64,000 nucleotides of DNA from Thalassotalea fonticola (GCF_032911225.1 NZ_CP136600.1:868001-932000); one strand, 5' to 3'. Shown: positions 10,601-19,480, counted from the first letter of the stretch. Notes: generated by a model from the sequence alone, not told the origin. Numbers and translations are program-made.

Positions 10601-10685
10601 CGAGCGTGGTATAGGAAACTATGACAGTAAATACGATGGTGGTGTTGGCCGCTTCGTATACTTAGGTACTGAAGTTAAGTTTTAA
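7626..10685 (+). CDS. TonB-dependent receptor (large, OMP)
   Basis: A 1019-residue outer-membrane receptor. A signal peptide ends near LMAPQVLA, and a probable TonB-box stretch follows (EKITVTGSRLRR). The plug domain holds NLRNLGTDRTLTLIDGRRVV and the segment VEVITGGASAAYGSDAIAGV. A 22-strand-type barrel ends in VYLGTEVKF with terminal Phe. Paired cysteines in predicted loops (CNEMNTVDGDQC, CADADARAEGC, CAAANEDC) suggest disulfide-stabilised surface loops. It imports a large or scarce substrate using TonB energy; the ligand is unknown. ATG 7626 is preferred over GTG 7623 because of AAGGGAG upstream. Divergent from the propeller regulator. Confidence 0.93.
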   Translation: MKKNLITLAIQSVILGGATLMAPQVLAEEEQSVNRVVQENKVAENTDALTQDEEVEKITVTGSRLRRDSFSVATPLVTVNKETILDTGLGSLSEVLVDEVPGISESSSNMNTQSSVSATGLSTVNLRNLGTDRTLTLIDGRRVVSNSYSGNYVSLTTIPTGMVEKVEVITGGASAAYGSDAIAGVVNIITQQNKEGFEFQARGGETPEGGGREFTLDADFGTEFGDGRGYMFISSTWDRQFGIDVSDRDRAAIEASYDYNTSELCNEMNTVDGDQCMRDITQADWRERSDGTKGGVFEEGNDFSDGGFFYTADGLQTGWKEERDGINSRQWDKLKTPNDRLATALKVNYDLTDDIVASFQVQYSNNTSVNVKSPEDEYESAYVPIIDPETGELDRVRPGRISTDNPFAPAIIADNAGSSISWDRRFYEVGNVTTDNERETVRTWAGLQGTMFDGDWDWDVSVGYGKFEQNQKRLNELNTVRTSQALDSEYADDGVTIQCADADARAEGCVPLNIFGEGSITEEMADWIRATPTIDTEIEQINVLGFIAGDLFEMPAGPVAAVFGAEYRRDEQTVSTDEGHQYGGITFNLVPSFTGDVDVYEAFAELAFPLLKNKTFAKRLDAETSVRVADYSHEGIDLMSSYKVGLTWQPIDGYMVRGNFARAQRAPNITELLSPPRGDYDTYTDICDGTSATSTEDGHANCRLEPGIAAELAADPDFVFEDDNNGYGPGAGNENLKEETADTYTFGVTMSPSFIDNFNIAIDYYNITVEDAISEIGNEELLSECYNSSIAFGDSNPFCADITRDDEGQIIEMLQRQINVGELKTSGYDVAIQYSLDLNDYGRLKFKGDMTHVIEHTESFEGNDGLVELDNNGQLDTGIFEDKASASVAWYKDGWRVRWSTKYKGPVVDAHDRVDDYKELFAENDANCAAANEDCIANPETPKYLYYGSYIKHNVSVSYAFDYNNTEIRLFGGANNVFDNKGPFIPRTGDNYERGIGNYDSKYDGGVGRFVYLGTEVKF

Positions 10686-10719
10686 CTTTAAATAAATACT
10701 TATAATCTATACTCCCTAG

Positions 10720-10794
10720 ATGGCTAAAAGGATTTAGCCATTAAAAGAAAGTGTTTCTTTAGCTCTATACGGACATGGAGCTTTTTCTTTTTCT
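10720..10794 (+). terminator. Two consecutive stem-loops after the TonB-dependent receptor
   Basis: The first hairpin is ATGGCTAA/TTAGCCAT (10720-10741). The second is AGCTC/GAGCT (10761-10782), followed by a T-rich tract. The second has the form of an intrinsic terminator and separates the receptor from the phosphatase gene. Confidence 0.7.
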
Positions 10795-10818
10795 GCTTTT
10801 TACTTATTCGAGATTTTA

Positions 10819-11964
10819 ATGAAGATATTTCCAAGTTTTGTGTTATTAGGGACTGTAACCTTAATAACATTCATTACATTGCAAACCTCCGGCAATGCGC
10901 AGCAAGGTGCTCAAACTAAAGTAGCAAATATTGAAAAAATAAATGACGGTCCTTATGTTTTTATTGATGGAGATTTTGAAATTACCAACATAACTAAGAT
11001 TTGTGAAAACAATAAATTAAGTCAGAAGTTTAAATGGGAAGAGCAATCAGTGGCAATTACTGACTGTTCTGGTAAAAAAACGCTCACTAACTATCAAATT
11101 AGTGATGTGACACTTAAAACAGATATAGAATTTAACACACAGCATCCTATTGCCGCGATTAGTGACTTTCATGGCCAATATGACTTAATGGCCAAAATTT
11201 TAAAGAATAACGGTGTAATTGATGAAACTGGACATTGGTCTTTCGCGAAAGGTCATTTAGTGATAACTGGCGATGTATTTGATCGTGGTGACAAAGTAAC
11301 AGAAATACTATGGTTTCTGTTTAACTTGGAAAAACAAGCCATAAAGCAGGGTGGTAGGGTACATTTATTGCTGGGTAATCATGAAACTATGGTACTTAAT
11401 AATGATTTGCGTTATTTACACCCCAAATACCGAGCAGTAGAAAAGATACTAGAGCAATCGTATAGTAGCTTGTACGGTGATAATACGATATTAGGGCAAT
11501 GGTTAAGATCTAAAAATGTATTGGTTAAAATAAACGATACTTTGTTTGCCCATGGTGGGTTTCATCCCGACTTAGTAAAAAAAGAATTAAGCCTTGAAGC
11601 ACTAAATCAAGAATTTATGGCGAATTTAATTAAACCTTCATTACCTAATGAAAGAACCGTATTAGGCCATTATTTGCACAAAAGCAATGGACCTATTTGG
11701 TATCGAGGCTACTTTAAAGAGCCTTTAGCTACCAATGAAGAAATAAACAGTTTGTTAAATTTTTATAACATTAACCATATTGTGGTTGGTCACACTTCTC
11801 AAACACACATAAAAAGTCGCTACAAAGGCAGAGTTATAGCAATTGATAGTAGTATTAAAAAGGGAGAATATGGCGAAATTCTATTGATTAGAAATAGTAA
11901 GATGATAAGAGGTACTCCTGAAGGGAATAAGCTACCAATAGAAGAGCTATTAATAAAAAAATAA
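10819..11964 (+). CDS. Exported Shewanella-like (PPP family) metallophosphatase
   Basis: A 381-residue protein with an N-terminal signal peptide or anchor (about residues 1-27, up to GNAQQ). The ordered calcineurin-type motifs are SDFHGQYD (DxH), ITGDVFDRGD (GDxxDRG), LLLGNHETM (GNHE), AHGGFHPD and VGHTSQTH. This is the Shewanella-like protein phosphatase branch of the PPP superfamily, dimetal enzymes that dephosphorylate phosphoproteins (some prefer phosphotyrosine). Substrate and partner are unknown. It follows the TonB-receptor gene in the same direction, but a terminator lies between, so co-transcription is doubtful. Confidence 0.9.
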   Translation: MKIFPSFVLLGTVTLITFITLQTSGNAQQGAQTKVANIEKINDGPYVFIDGDFEITNITKICENNKLSQKFKWEEQSVAITDCSGKKTLTNYQISDVTLKTDIEFNTQHPIAAISDFHGQYDLMAKILKNNGVIDETGHWSFAKGHLVITGDVFDRGDKVTEILWFLFNLEKQAIKQGGRVHLLLGNHETMVLNNDLRYLHPKYRAVEKILEQSYSSLYGDNTILGQWLRSKNVLVKINDTLFAHGGFHPDLVKKELSLEALNQEFMANLIKPSLPNERTVLGHYLHKSNGPIWYRGYFKEPLATNEEINSLLNFYNINHIVVGHTSQTHIKSRYKGRVIAIDSSIKKGEYGEILLIRNSKMIRGTPEGNKLPIEELLIKK

Positions 11965-11981
11965 ACCCTTCACATCAATAA

Positions 11982-12086
11982 AGGCCTGTAACCCCGATGA
12001 ACGACTCCAAGGATGGAGGTATTAAAATATGGATATCGGTGGTGGAACACCGTCGGTAACAAGTACCGAAAGTAAAGCTGGAGCCT
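11982..12086. ncRNA. Candidate structured RNA or folded repeat (three tandem hairpins)
   Basis: This G+C-richer stretch between genes contains three stem-loops in a row: CTCCA-AGGA-TGGAG (12005-12018), CGGTG-GTGGAA-CACCG (12037-12052) and TCGGTA-ACAAG-TACCGA (12053-12069). A possible closing stem pairs AGGC (11982-11985) with GCCT (12083-12086). It has no reading frame and no T-run, so it is not a simple terminator. I do not recognise the family; a structured RNA, or a recombination or mobile-repeat remnant, are all possible. The strand is undetermined. Confidence 0.4.
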
Positions 12087-12268
12087 AAATCTTAACCCCC
12101 TTAAATAAAAATCCTTCGCTCTCAGACATTCAACAGATCGCCTGTTCATTTTTCAGCATCGAAATATTTTGGCCAAAAGTGCAAAATATCAATCCTTATC
12201 TATACTATTTGAGCCTTATGCGATTTATGTGGTGCAAAAGGGAGACAATAATTTATGGAGAAACAATA

Positions 12269-12721
12269 ATGAAAAAAATTAGTATATTTATATTAACACT
12301 ATTTGTAAGCCTGCATGTTGTAGCGAAGGACAGGTTAGAAATTTTTGAAGATTATGAGTTAAGTAAAGAAGTATTGTCAGTAACAACTGTTAAAGTTGAC
12401 CCAAATATGGAAGATGTTTATTTAGCAGGATTAACAAACAGCTGGATAAAGGCGGTAAAGCTGCAAAAAGAACTTGGCTATATCCAAGACTGGAACATTT
12501 GGAGCAGTGAGCTACCGCAAAGCGGTGACTTCAATTTAGTGTTAACTGTAACATTTGCAAGTGCTGAAGACTTAGAGCCCAATAAAGATAAATATGAAGC
12601 TTTTATGAAAAAATGGGGCGAAGAAAATCAAAAAATATCACAGGAAACTTCGGCTAAATACCCTGAAGTACGTGAATTAACAGGTGAATATAGATTAAGG
12701 AAATTAATTTTTAAATCATAA
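12269..12721 (+). CDS. Small exported protein of unknown function
   Basis: A 150-residue protein with signal peptide MKKISIFILTLFVSLHVVA. The mature part is charged, with features such as YLAGLTNSWIKAVKLQKELG and a long acidic/lysine-rich helix around 105-135. I chose ATG 12269 because GGAGAAACAATA precedes it and it opens a clean signal peptide; an in-frame ATG further upstream would add 30 non-secretory residues. The two-part layout vaguely resembles small dimeric alpha/beta-barrel proteins, but this is not strong enough for a family name. No functional partner is evident nearby. Confidence 0.7.
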   Translation: MKKISIFILTLFVSLHVVAKDRLEIFEDYELSKEVLSVTTVKVDPNMEDVYLAGLTNSWIKAVKLQKELGYIQDWNIWSSELPQSGDFNLVLTVTFASAEDLEPNKDKYEAFMKKWGEENQKISQETSAKYPEVRELTGEYRLRKLIFKS

Positions 12722-13092
12722 CATTGCCGTATTGCCCTAACTAAGTATGAAATAAGTATTCATGCTTAGTTATGGCACCTTTCAAAATGCTGCTTTATCG
12801 CCAAATGAGTCAGAGAAAAAAATTGGCTTGATATAAAACTATGGTCAAATTTAGTTGACGACTACATTATTAATGAGATGCCAATTTAATCTTAAAAGTA
12901 AATCAACCTATAGAATTGGGAAGGCTAGACCTGAAATCTGAAAGAAGCAGCGTTAATTTTTAGGGCAAAACATGCTAAAAAGACATCAACGCCTAATGTT
13001 TTTATACCTTTTAAAATCTATTTTAGGTAAATTATGATTGTGTTTATAAAAATGCTTAATAACATTGTAAATAAAGGTGTGTAGAGTAAATT
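12722..13092. other. Intergenic region, 371 bases, with one long stem-loop
   Basis: No convincing coding sequence was found. The only clear structure is an inverted repeat at 12738-12772: 14-base arms with one G-T pair and a seven-base loop (TAACTAAGTATGAA left arm). It lies just after the small exported gene and has no T-run. The rest may be decayed sequence, and the promoter of the phosphatase gene at 13093 should lie in its last 100 bases. Confidence 0.5.
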
Positions 13093-13569
13093 ATGGAAAT
13101 TGATAAAATAAAAAGCGTACTGTTTGTCTGCATGGGCAACATATGCCGTTCACCTTCCGCTGAAGCAATATTTCGCCACAAAGCAAAAGAGCAGGGTGTT
13201 GATATCGAAATTGACTCTGCTGGTACCATTGGTTATCACGTAGGTCACAAACCTGATGCCAGATCACAAAAAGCTGGTGAAGCACGAGGTTATGACTTTA
13301 GTGATTTATTTGCACGTAAGGTGGTGGTTGAGGATTTTGAAAAATATTCATTAGTACTTGCTATGGATAATGATAACTACGATAACCTAGTTGATTTGGC
13401 TCCAAAAGAGCATCATCATAAAATTAAATTGTTTTTAGAATATGGAGAAAACTTTAATGAAATTGAAGTTCCTGATCCCTATTACGGTGGTAGCAGAGGC
13501 TTTGAGCTAGTGCTTGATTTAATTGAAGATGCCAGTGATGGTTTGTTAGCATCCATTAATAATTTATGA
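13093..13569 (+). CDS. Low-molecular-weight protein-tyrosine phosphatase
   Basis: A 158-residue cytosolic phosphatase with the P-loop Cys13-MGNIC-Arg19-Ser20 (C-X5-R-S) near the N-terminus and the general acid Asp128 in VPDPYYGG, both as in the LMW-PTP family. It hydrolyses phosphotyrosine through a phosphocysteine intermediate. It sits outside any polysaccharide export cluster, so a Wzb-type capsule role is not supported by context. It overlaps the next gene by four bases (ATGA), indicating translational coupling. Confidence 0.94.
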   Translation: MEIDKIKSVLFVCMGNICRSPSAEAIFRHKAKEQGVDIEIDSAGTIGYHVGHKPDARSQKAGEARGYDFSDLFARKVVVEDFEKYSLVLAMDNDNYDNLVDLAPKEHHHKIKLFLEYGENFNEIEVPDPYYGGSRGFELVLDLIEDASDGLLASINNL

Positions 13570-13922
13570 TTAAATTTATACCATTCTTTTACTTAACAAT
13601 TGTTTTTACAAACAATGCTCTAGCAAATACTGAGCAAGTTTATAAAGGAATTTATACTTGGGGGCCTGAAGTTCACAGTTTTAAACCGTGTGATTCAACG
13701 ACTGATTATTGGGTAAGTTTTGACTGGGCTGGTATTGAAATGCAGAGGTATTATAAAGCCAATAAAACTAACCCTTATCAAGCTATGTATATTGAATTTC
13801 GCGGGCAAATTTTAAATGAAAAAGTTGATGGCTTTGCCAATGACTATGCTGGGTTGATACGCATTAGCGAAGTTAATCGCTATTCTTTTGAACTTCCTAG
13901 TAAATGCACGATAACTAAGTAA
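13566..13922 (+). CDS. Small exported protein, NlpE_C/OB-fold-like
   Basis: A 118-residue protein with a signal peptide (about residues 1-20, ending NALA). The mature part has YKGIYTWGPEVHSFKPC and later YIEFRG and DGFANDYAG, which resembles the C-terminal OB-fold domain of NlpE-type envelope proteins, with two cysteines that could pair. There is no lipobox, so it should be soluble in the periplasm or released. Its start overlaps the phosphatase stop (ATGA), suggesting a two-gene operon; the functional link is unknown. Confidence 0.75.
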   Translation: MIKFIPFFYLTIVFTNNALANTEQVYKGIYTWGPEVHSFKPCDSTTDYWVSFDWAGIEMQRYYKANKTNPYQAMYIEFRGQILNEKVDGFANDYAGLIRISEVNRYSFELPSKCTITK

Positions 13923-13995
13923 TTTAAATTCATATGCCGGTAAATAATTAAGACTCCAAATGGAGCCTCAGTTATTTCAGAAAAAAGTTTAATGA

Positions 13996-15042
13996 TTACC
14001 TAGCTTTTATTGCATCTTGCAAAATATTTAAAATTTCTTCACTTTGCTGTAAGTTTACACAAGCATCAGTAATACTTTGACCGTAAATAAGGTCGTTTAC
14101 GTCAACCACTTTTTGATTACCTTCTACTAGGAAGCTTTCAATCATCACCCCAAAGATATTGGTAGAGCCGCCTTTAATTTGTTCAGCCAAGTCTAATGAT
14201 ACATTAATCTGTTTAGCATGATTTTTTTCACTGTTGCCATGACTACAGTCAACCATAATACTTGGTGTTAATTTGGCATTATCTAATTGCTGACAAGCGT
14301 GAGTAACATGTTCTTGCGCATAATTTGGCTCTTTACCACCACGTAATATTACGTGTGCAAATGGGTTACCGGCAGTGCGATAAATACACATTTGCCCAGT
14401 TTTATCTGGTGAATACAATACATGCGGCACGCGCGAGGCATGAATAGCATCTATGGCTATTTTTACATTACCGTCTGTACCATTTTTAAAACCAACAGGA
14501 CAAGACAGGGCAGAAGCCAGTTCCCGATGAACTTGAGATTCTGTCGTTCTAGCACCAATTGCGCCCCAGCTGATCAAGTCAGAAATATACTGACCAGTTA
14601 CCATATCTAGAAATTCTGTGGCTGCAGGCAAGCCCATGGCATTAATTTTGACTAATAGATCGCGAGCCAGGTGTAAGCCTTTTTCTACATTGAACGATTT
14701 ATCTAAGTCAGGATCGCTGATTAATCCTTTCCAACCCACCGTAGTACGTGGTTTTTCAAAATAAACACGCATTACAATATATAATTCGTCTTTGTATTGC
14801 TCCTGAAAAACCTTTAGCTTTTGGGCATAATCTAACGCCGCTTCGGGATCATGAATTGAACATGGGCCTATCACTACCAATAGTCGTTTATCTTCACCAC
14901 TAATGATCTTTTCAATGTCTTTACGAGATTGAATAATAAACTCAGCGATATCATCAGTCATAGGAATATCACGTGCAAGTTGTGCCGGTGAAATTAAATG
15001 ATCGATGAGTGAGGTACGAAATTCATCCGTTTTTATAGTCAT
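13996..15042 (-). CDS. 3-deoxy-7-phosphoheptulonate (DAHP) synthase, class I
   Basis: A 348-residue cytosolic enzyme that condenses PEP with erythrose 4-phosphate, the first step of aromatic biosynthesis. The family motifs VVIGPCSIHDP near 55-65 (metal-ligand Cys), the KPRTTVGWKG stretch, and GSTNIFGVMIES near the C-terminus are present. It belongs to the E. coli AroF/AroG/AroH type. Which amino acid inhibits it cannot be decided from sequence, so no symbol is given. It reads in the same direction as ppsR, which ends about 100 bases upstream behind a terminator. The product links naturally to the PEP-producing neighbour ppsA. Confidence 0.95.
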   Translation of the reverse strand: MTIKTDEFRTSLIDHLISPAQLARDIPMTDDIAEFIIQSRKDIEKIISGEDKRLLVVIGPCSIHDPEAALDYAQKLKVFQEQYKDELYIVMRVYFEKPRTTVGWKGLISDPDLDKSFNVEKGLHLARDLLVKINAMGLPAATEFLDMVTGQYISDLISWGAIGARTTESQVHRELASALSCPVGFKNGTDGNVKIAIDAIHASRVPHVLYSPDKTGQMCIYRTAGNPFAHVILRGGKEPNYAQEHVTHACQQLDNAKLTPSIMVDCSHGNSEKNHAKQINVSLDLAEQIKGGSTNIFGVMIESFLVEGNQKVVDVNDLIYGQSITDACVNLQQSEEILNILQDAIKAR

Positions 15043-15082
15043 GTAAGTACTTTACTTTTAAGCTAATTCTGGCGCTAATATA

Positions 15083-15116
15083 GGAAAAAACGGCTCCTAT
15101 GGGAACCGTTTTTTTA
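15083..15116 (-). terminator. Intrinsic terminator after ppsR
   Basis: The strong hairpin ACGGTTCCC/GGAGCCGT (minus strand, small mismatch) has A-rich and T-rich flanks on both sides. On the minus strand it follows the ppsR stop by about 28 bases and lies upstream of the DAHP synthase start. Confidence 0.85.
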
Positions 15117-15143
15117 TAATTTTATGATCTCAGTTAAGTAATT

Positions 15144-15953
15144 CTAGTATTTATACCGTTGTAAGCCAGTTTCTAATAGAATTTTGGCCGAAATTTCTTC
15201 AACAGAAAGCTTAGTGGTATTGATAAACGGAATTTTTTCTTTCTTATAAAGCTTTTCAACTTCACGTATTTCCATTCGACATTGTCTTGCCGAAGAATAT
15301 TTAGAATTTGCCATTCGGCCATCTCTAATTTCATGTAAACGATCTGGCGCAATACTTAAGCCGAAGATTTTCTTTTTATGCTTTTTCAAAAATGGCGGTA
15401 GGTTTAATTCATCCATATCGTCATCAGTAAAAGGGTAGTTAGCGGCTTTAATGCCATATTGCAGGGCTAAATAAAGCGACGATGGCGTTTTGCCAGAACG
15501 AGAGACTCCGACCAAAATAACATCAGCATGCTCATAATCAGTCACCTTACTACCATCATCATTTGCCAACGCGAAGTTCACTGCGTCTATTCTATAGTCA
15601 TAACTATTTTCATGAATTGAGTGAGTACGATGCGCTTTCGGTTTAGCTTGTACGCCAAGTTGTTCTTCCATAGGCGATACAAAGTGCTCCAAAAAGTTAT
15701 AAATAACACCTTCACAACTATCAATAACTTCACGCGTTTCTGGTATTACAAAGGTATGAAAAACAAACGGTTTTTCACCTGTTCTTTTATAAGTTAGATT
15801 AATTTGTTTCTTTACTTCTTCAGCCTTTTCTATAGTTTCAACAAAAGGTATGGTGATGTGCTCAAATTCAAGCGGGAAAAGTGACAATAGGGCATGTCCA
15901 AAAACTTCTGAAGTTATTGCTGTACCGTCGGAAATGTAAAAAGCTGCGCGCAT
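15144..15953 (-). CDS. ppsR: PEP synthase regulatory protein (kinase/pyrophosphorylase, DUF299)
   Basis: A 269-residue cytosolic bifunctional regulator. It inactivates PpsA by ADP-dependent phosphorylation of a threonine next to the catalytic His, and reactivates it by Pi-dependent dephosphorylation. It has the P-loop-like [15 protein letters not shown] near 149-163 and the family N-terminus [16 protein letters not shown]. It is divergent from ppsA with a 129-base shared promoter region, the usual arrangement for this pair. Length is normal for the family. Confidence 0.96.
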   Translation of the reverse strand: MRAAFYISDGTAITSEVFGHALLSLFPLEFEHITIPFVETIEKAEEVKKQINLTYKRTGEKPFVFHTFVIPETREVIDSCEGVIYNFLEHFVSPMEEQLGVQAKPKAHRTHSIHENSYDYRIDAVNFALANDDGSKVTDYEHADVILVGVSRSGKTPSSLYLALQYGIKAANYPFTDDDMDELNLPPFLKKHKKKIFGLSIAPDRLHEIRDGRMANSKYSSARQCRMEIREVEKLYKKEKIPFINTTKLSVEEISAKILLETGLQRYKY

Positions 15954-16082
15954 TATGTAACCTAATTTAAAAACTTACTAAAGTGGTTTTAGTTTAGCCT
16001 TATGCAGTGTAGAATGTCGACGATTTTTGCTGGTTATTATAACCGTTTATTACAATTTGAATATTCTTGTTAGGAGAAACAC

Positions 16083-18455
16083 GTGCAAGAGAATGTACTT
16101 TGGTATCAAGATCTAGGTATGGGTGATGTAGAGCGCGTAGGCGGTAAAAATGCATCCCTTGGTGAAATGATAAGTAACCTTTCAAATGTTGGGGTTCAAG
16201 TACCGGGTGGTTTTGCGACAACTGCCTTTGCATTTAACGACTTTTTAGAACAATCAGGCGTTAACGACAAAATTTATGCTGAATTAGATAACCTAGATGT
16301 TGAAGACATCCAAGCGTTAACTGATTGTGGCGCGAAAATCCGTCAATGGATTATCGACACTCCTTTTCTTCCTGCAATGCAAAAAGATATTGAACAAGCT
16401 TACGCACAATTAGCAGGTGAGTTCTCAAGCGAAGCATCATTTGCTGTTCGTTCTTCAGCTACCGCCGAAGACATGCCTGATGCATCATTTGCAGGTCAAC
16501 AAGAAACATTCTTAAATGTACGTGGTTTAGACGCTGTTATGGTGGCAATCAAACACGTATTCGCATCTCTATTTAATGACCGTGCTATTTCGTACCGTGT
16601 TCATTCTGGTTATGATCACCGTGGCGTAGCCTTATCTGCTGGTATTCAGCGCATGGTTCGCTCTGATATAGCATCATCTGGGGTGATGTTCTCAATTGAT
16701 ACCGAGTCTGGTTTTGAAGATGTGGTATTTATCACTTCTAGTTTTGGTTTAGGTGAAATGGTTGTTCAAGGTGCGGTTAACCCTGATGAGTTTTATGTTC
16801 ATAAACCAACATTAGCAAACAATAAACCTGCTGTCGTACGTCGTAATATAGGCTCAAAAGCAATAAAAATGATTTATGCTGATACGCAAGAGCACGGTAA
16901 ACAGGTTGAAATCGTTAACATTGAAGAAGCACAATCAAACACTTTTTCAATTAACGATAGCGAAATTGAAGAGTTAGCGAAACAAGCAGTGATCATCGAG
17001 AAGCACTACGGTCATCCGATGGATATCGAATGGGCGAAAGATGGTTTAGATGGTAAACTTTATATCGTACAAGCGCGCCCTGAAACGGTTAAGAGTCGAG
17101 AATGTGCAAACGTGCTTGAACAATTCCAACTTCAGGATAAATCAAAAGTGATTTGTGAAGGTCGCTCTATCGGTCAAAAAATCGGTAAAGGTGTGGTACG
17201 AATACTTAACTCTATTGAAGAAATGGATAAAGTACAGGTAGGTGACGTATTAGTTACAGATATGACGGACCCTGATTGGGAACCTATCATGAAACGTGCA
17301 TCAGCGATTGTAACAAACCGTGGTGGCCGTACTTGTCATGCAGCAATCATCGCTCGTGAAATGGGCATTCCCGCTGTTGTTGGTTGTGGAGACGCTACTA
17401 GCAAAATCGCTAATGGTAGTGACGTTACTGTTTCTTGTGCTGAAGGCGATACCGGCTATATCTATGAAGGCCAGCTAGAATATTCAGTAACGACTTCTGA
17501 AATTGATAACATGCCAGACATTCCACTAAAAGTGATGATGAACGTTGGTAACCCAGATAGAGCATTCTCTTTTGCTCGCTTACCTCACGCGGGCATTGGT
17601 TTAGCTCGTGTTGAGTTTGTTATCAATAAAATGATCGGTGTACATCCAAAAGCACTATTAAATTTTGATAATGAGTCTGCCGATTTACAAGCCGAGATTA
17701 AAGATATTATCGCCGGTTATGAATCACCACGTGAATTTTACGTAACTAAACTTACCGAAGGTATTTCTACGTTAGCTGCGGCTTTCAACCCTGAGCGCGT
17801 AATCGTTCGTATGTCTGATTTTAAATCAAACGAATATGCAAACTTAGTGGGTGGCGATATATACGAGCCTGAAGAAGAAAATCCAATGATAGGTTACCGC
17901 GGTGCTTCTCGTTATATTTCTGAAGACTTCCGTGAATGTTTTGCCATGGAATGTGACGCAATAAAACGTGTTCGTAATGACATGGGCTTAACAAACGTTG
18001 AAGTAATGATCCCATTCGTGCGAACCTTAGGTGAGGCTGAGCAGGTTATTGAAATTTTGGCTGAGAACGATTTAGTTCGTGGTGAAAATGGCCTTAAAGT
18101 GATTATGATGTGTGAATTACCATCAAATGCTTTATTAGCGGACCAATTCCTAAATCACTTTGATGGTTTCTCTATTGGCTCAAACGATTTAACTCAGTTA
18201 ACACTTGGTTTAGACCGTGACTCTGGTTTAATCGCTCATTTATTTGACGAACGTAACCCGGCAATCAAGGCGTTATTGTCTATGGCAATTAAAGCCTGTA
18301 AAGCGCGTGGTAAATACGTAGGTATTTGTGGTCAAGGTCCTTCCGATCATAAAGACTTTGCTGCATGGTTAGTAGAACAAGGCATTGATAGTGTGTCGCT
18401 TAACCCTGACTCAGTATTAGATACTTGGTTATACTTAGCAGAGCAAAACAAATAA
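16083..18455 (+). CDS. ppsA: Phosphoenolpyruvate synthase
   Basis: A 790-residue gluconeogenic enzyme that turns pyruvate and ATP into PEP, AMP and phosphate. The N-terminal ATP-grasp domain includes [18 protein letters not shown]. The swivelling phosphohistidine domain has [18 protein letters not shown] with catalytic His419 and the adjacent Thr that PpsR phosphorylates. The C-terminal PEP/pyruvate barrel has [17 protein letters not shown]. The start is GTG at 16083, fixed by TAGGAGAAAC seven bases upstream and by homology. It is divergent from ppsR and is followed by a strong terminator. Confidence 0.97.
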   Translation: MQENVLWYQDLGMGDVERVGGKNASLGEMISNLSNVGVQVPGGFATTAFAFNDFLEQSGVNDKIYAELDNLDVEDIQALTDCGAKIRQWIIDTPFLPAMQKDIEQAYAQLAGEFSSEASFAVRSSATAEDMPDASFAGQQETFLNVRGLDAVMVAIKHVFASLFNDRAISYRVHSGYDHRGVALSAGIQRMVRSDIASSGVMFSIDTESGFEDVVFITSSFGLGEMVVQGAVNPDEFYVHKPTLANNKPAVVRRNIGSKAIKMIYADTQEHGKQVEIVNIEEAQSNTFSINDSEIEELAKQAVIIEKHYGHPMDIEWAKDGLDGKLYIVQARPETVKSRECANVLEQFQLQDKSKVICEGRSIGQKIGKGVVRILNSIEEMDKVQVGDVLVTDMTDPDWEPIMKRASAIVTNRGGRTCHAAIIAREMGIPAVVGCGDATSKIANGSDVTVSCAEGDTGYIYEGQLEYSVTTSEIDNMPDIPLKVMMNVGNPDRAFSFARLPHAGIGLARVEFVINKMIGVHPKALLNFDNESADLQAEIKDIIAGYESPREFYVTKLTEGISTLAAAFNPERVIVRMSDFKSNEYANLVGGDIYEPEEENPMIGYRGASRYISEDFRECFAMECDAIKRVRNDMGLTNVEVMIPFVRTLGEAEQVIEILAENDLVRGENGLKVIMMCELPSNALLADQFLNHFDGFSIGSNDLTQLTLGLDRDSGLIAHLFDERNPAIKALLSMAIKACKARGKYVGICGQGPSDHKDFAAWLVEQGIDSVSLNPDSVLDTWLYLAEQNK

Positions 18456-18478
18456 ACATAGTTTATGCTTGAATAATG

Positions 18479-18504
18479 AAGCCGGCTAAATAGCCGGCTT
18501 TTTA
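18479..18504 (+). terminator. Intrinsic terminator after ppsA
   Basis: GCCGGC arms at 18481-18486 and 18493-18498 flank a short loop and are followed by TTTTT. Confidence 0.92.
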
Positions 18505-18554
18505 ATTCATGGAAGAATTAACTTAGAATTTCCATGGATGGCTTAAATTCTGTT
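18499..18554. repeat. Post-terminator repeat, copy 1 (interrupted)
   Basis: The sequence TTTTTAATTCATGG, then GCTTAAATTCTGTT, matches a stretch after the serS terminator (50706-50732). Here the two halves are separated by 29 extra bases ending in a second ATGG. The insert itself can form a CATGGAA/TTCCATG hairpin. Origin unknown. Confidence 0.6.
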
Positions 18555-18691
18555 TTCTTCCTGCTTAAAAATCGTCTTTACATTTGGTGAGTAAATTACA
18601 TTCCATTGAATTAGCTGAACAAACTGCTAAGCAAATGGAATTTACCTGAAATAAAAATGCCTAACAGCTACTACTGGAGTATTAAATTTTA

Positions 18692-19480
18692 ATGCAACTC
18701 AACATTCAATTCATAAATGCCTTTACTGATACCTTATTTAAAGGAAATTCTGCAGCGGTTATTATGTTAGAGCAATGGCTTAACAATGATTTAATGCAAG
18801 CAATAGCAACTGAAAACATGCTTGCTGAAACGGCATTTATTATTAAGTTATCTGATGGGCGATATCATATTCGCTGGTTTTCACCTTTAACTGAAATAGA
18901 TTTTTGCGGCCATGCATCACTTGCCAGCGCTTATGTGCTTTTTAACAAAAATAAATCATTATCCTCATTAGTATTTCATGCCGATGCAGTGGGCGATTTT
19001 AATATTGAAAAGGAAGGCGATTTCATCACGATGAATTTTCCATTAATGATGCCTGAGCCAGTTGCAGAAATTCCCGACTTATTATTAGATGGTTTATCAA
19101 TTAAACCGGCGCAAGTTCTTAAAAATACTCAAGCCTATTTTGCCGTTTATGAAAATGAAGAAGACGTAATCAACGTGATGCAAAATGTTGATAAGATTAA
19201 GCAGCTAGCACCACTAGATGTAGTGGTTACAAGTACCTCTAAACGCTATGATTTTATTTCACGCTATTTTTGGCCGGCTAATGGCGGTGATGAAGATCCA
19301 GTAACAGGCTCTATCCATGCAGGCCTTGCTCCTTACTGGTCTAAAAGGTTACGCGTTACATCGCTATTGGCTCGACAGGCATCATATAGAGGCGGTTTGC
19401 TAAAGTGCACTGTTTTAAACGAACGAGTTCTAGTAAGCGGTAAAGCGGTTAAATATTTAAGCGGCACTATAGACGTTTAA
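18692..19480 (+). CDS. PhzF-family isomerase-like protein
   Basis: A 262-residue protein of the PhzF/YddE family, with the two-lobed diaminopimelate-epimerase fold. Diagnostic segments are FTDTLFKGNSAAVI at the N-terminus, ENMLAETAFI with the presumed catalytic Glu, IDFCGHASLASAYVL, and GGDEDPVTGSIHAGL in the second half. Most bacterial members have no known substrate. No phenazine genes are nearby, so a role in phenazine synthesis is not implied. ATG 18692 follows CTACTGGAG. It appears monocistronic. Confidence 0.93.
   Translation: MQLNIQFINAFTDTLFKGNSAAVIMLEQWLNNDLMQAIATENMLAETAFIIKLSDGRYHIRWFSPLTEIDFCGHASLASAYVLFNKNKSLSSLVFHADAVGDFNIEKEGDFITMNFPLMMPEPVAEIPDLLLDGLSIKPAQVLKNTQAYFAVYENEEDVINVMQNVDKIKQLAPLDVVVTSTSKRYDFISRYFWPANGGDEDPVTGSIHAGLAPYWSKRLRVTSLLARQASYRGGLLKCTVLNERVLVSGKAVKYLSGTIDV

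Noticed and set aside
11982-12086. Integron attC site
   Set aside because: The tandem-hairpin layout superficially recalls a folded recombination site, but the expected core-site pair and an integrase or cassette array are absent.
12179-12268. N-terminal extension of the small exported protein from an upstream ATG
   Set aside because: The ATG at 12269 has GGAG and opens a standard signal peptide; the extension has neither.
18692-19480. Phenazine biosynthesis
   Set aside because: PhzF-family proteins are widespread without phenazine pathways, and no other phz gene is present.
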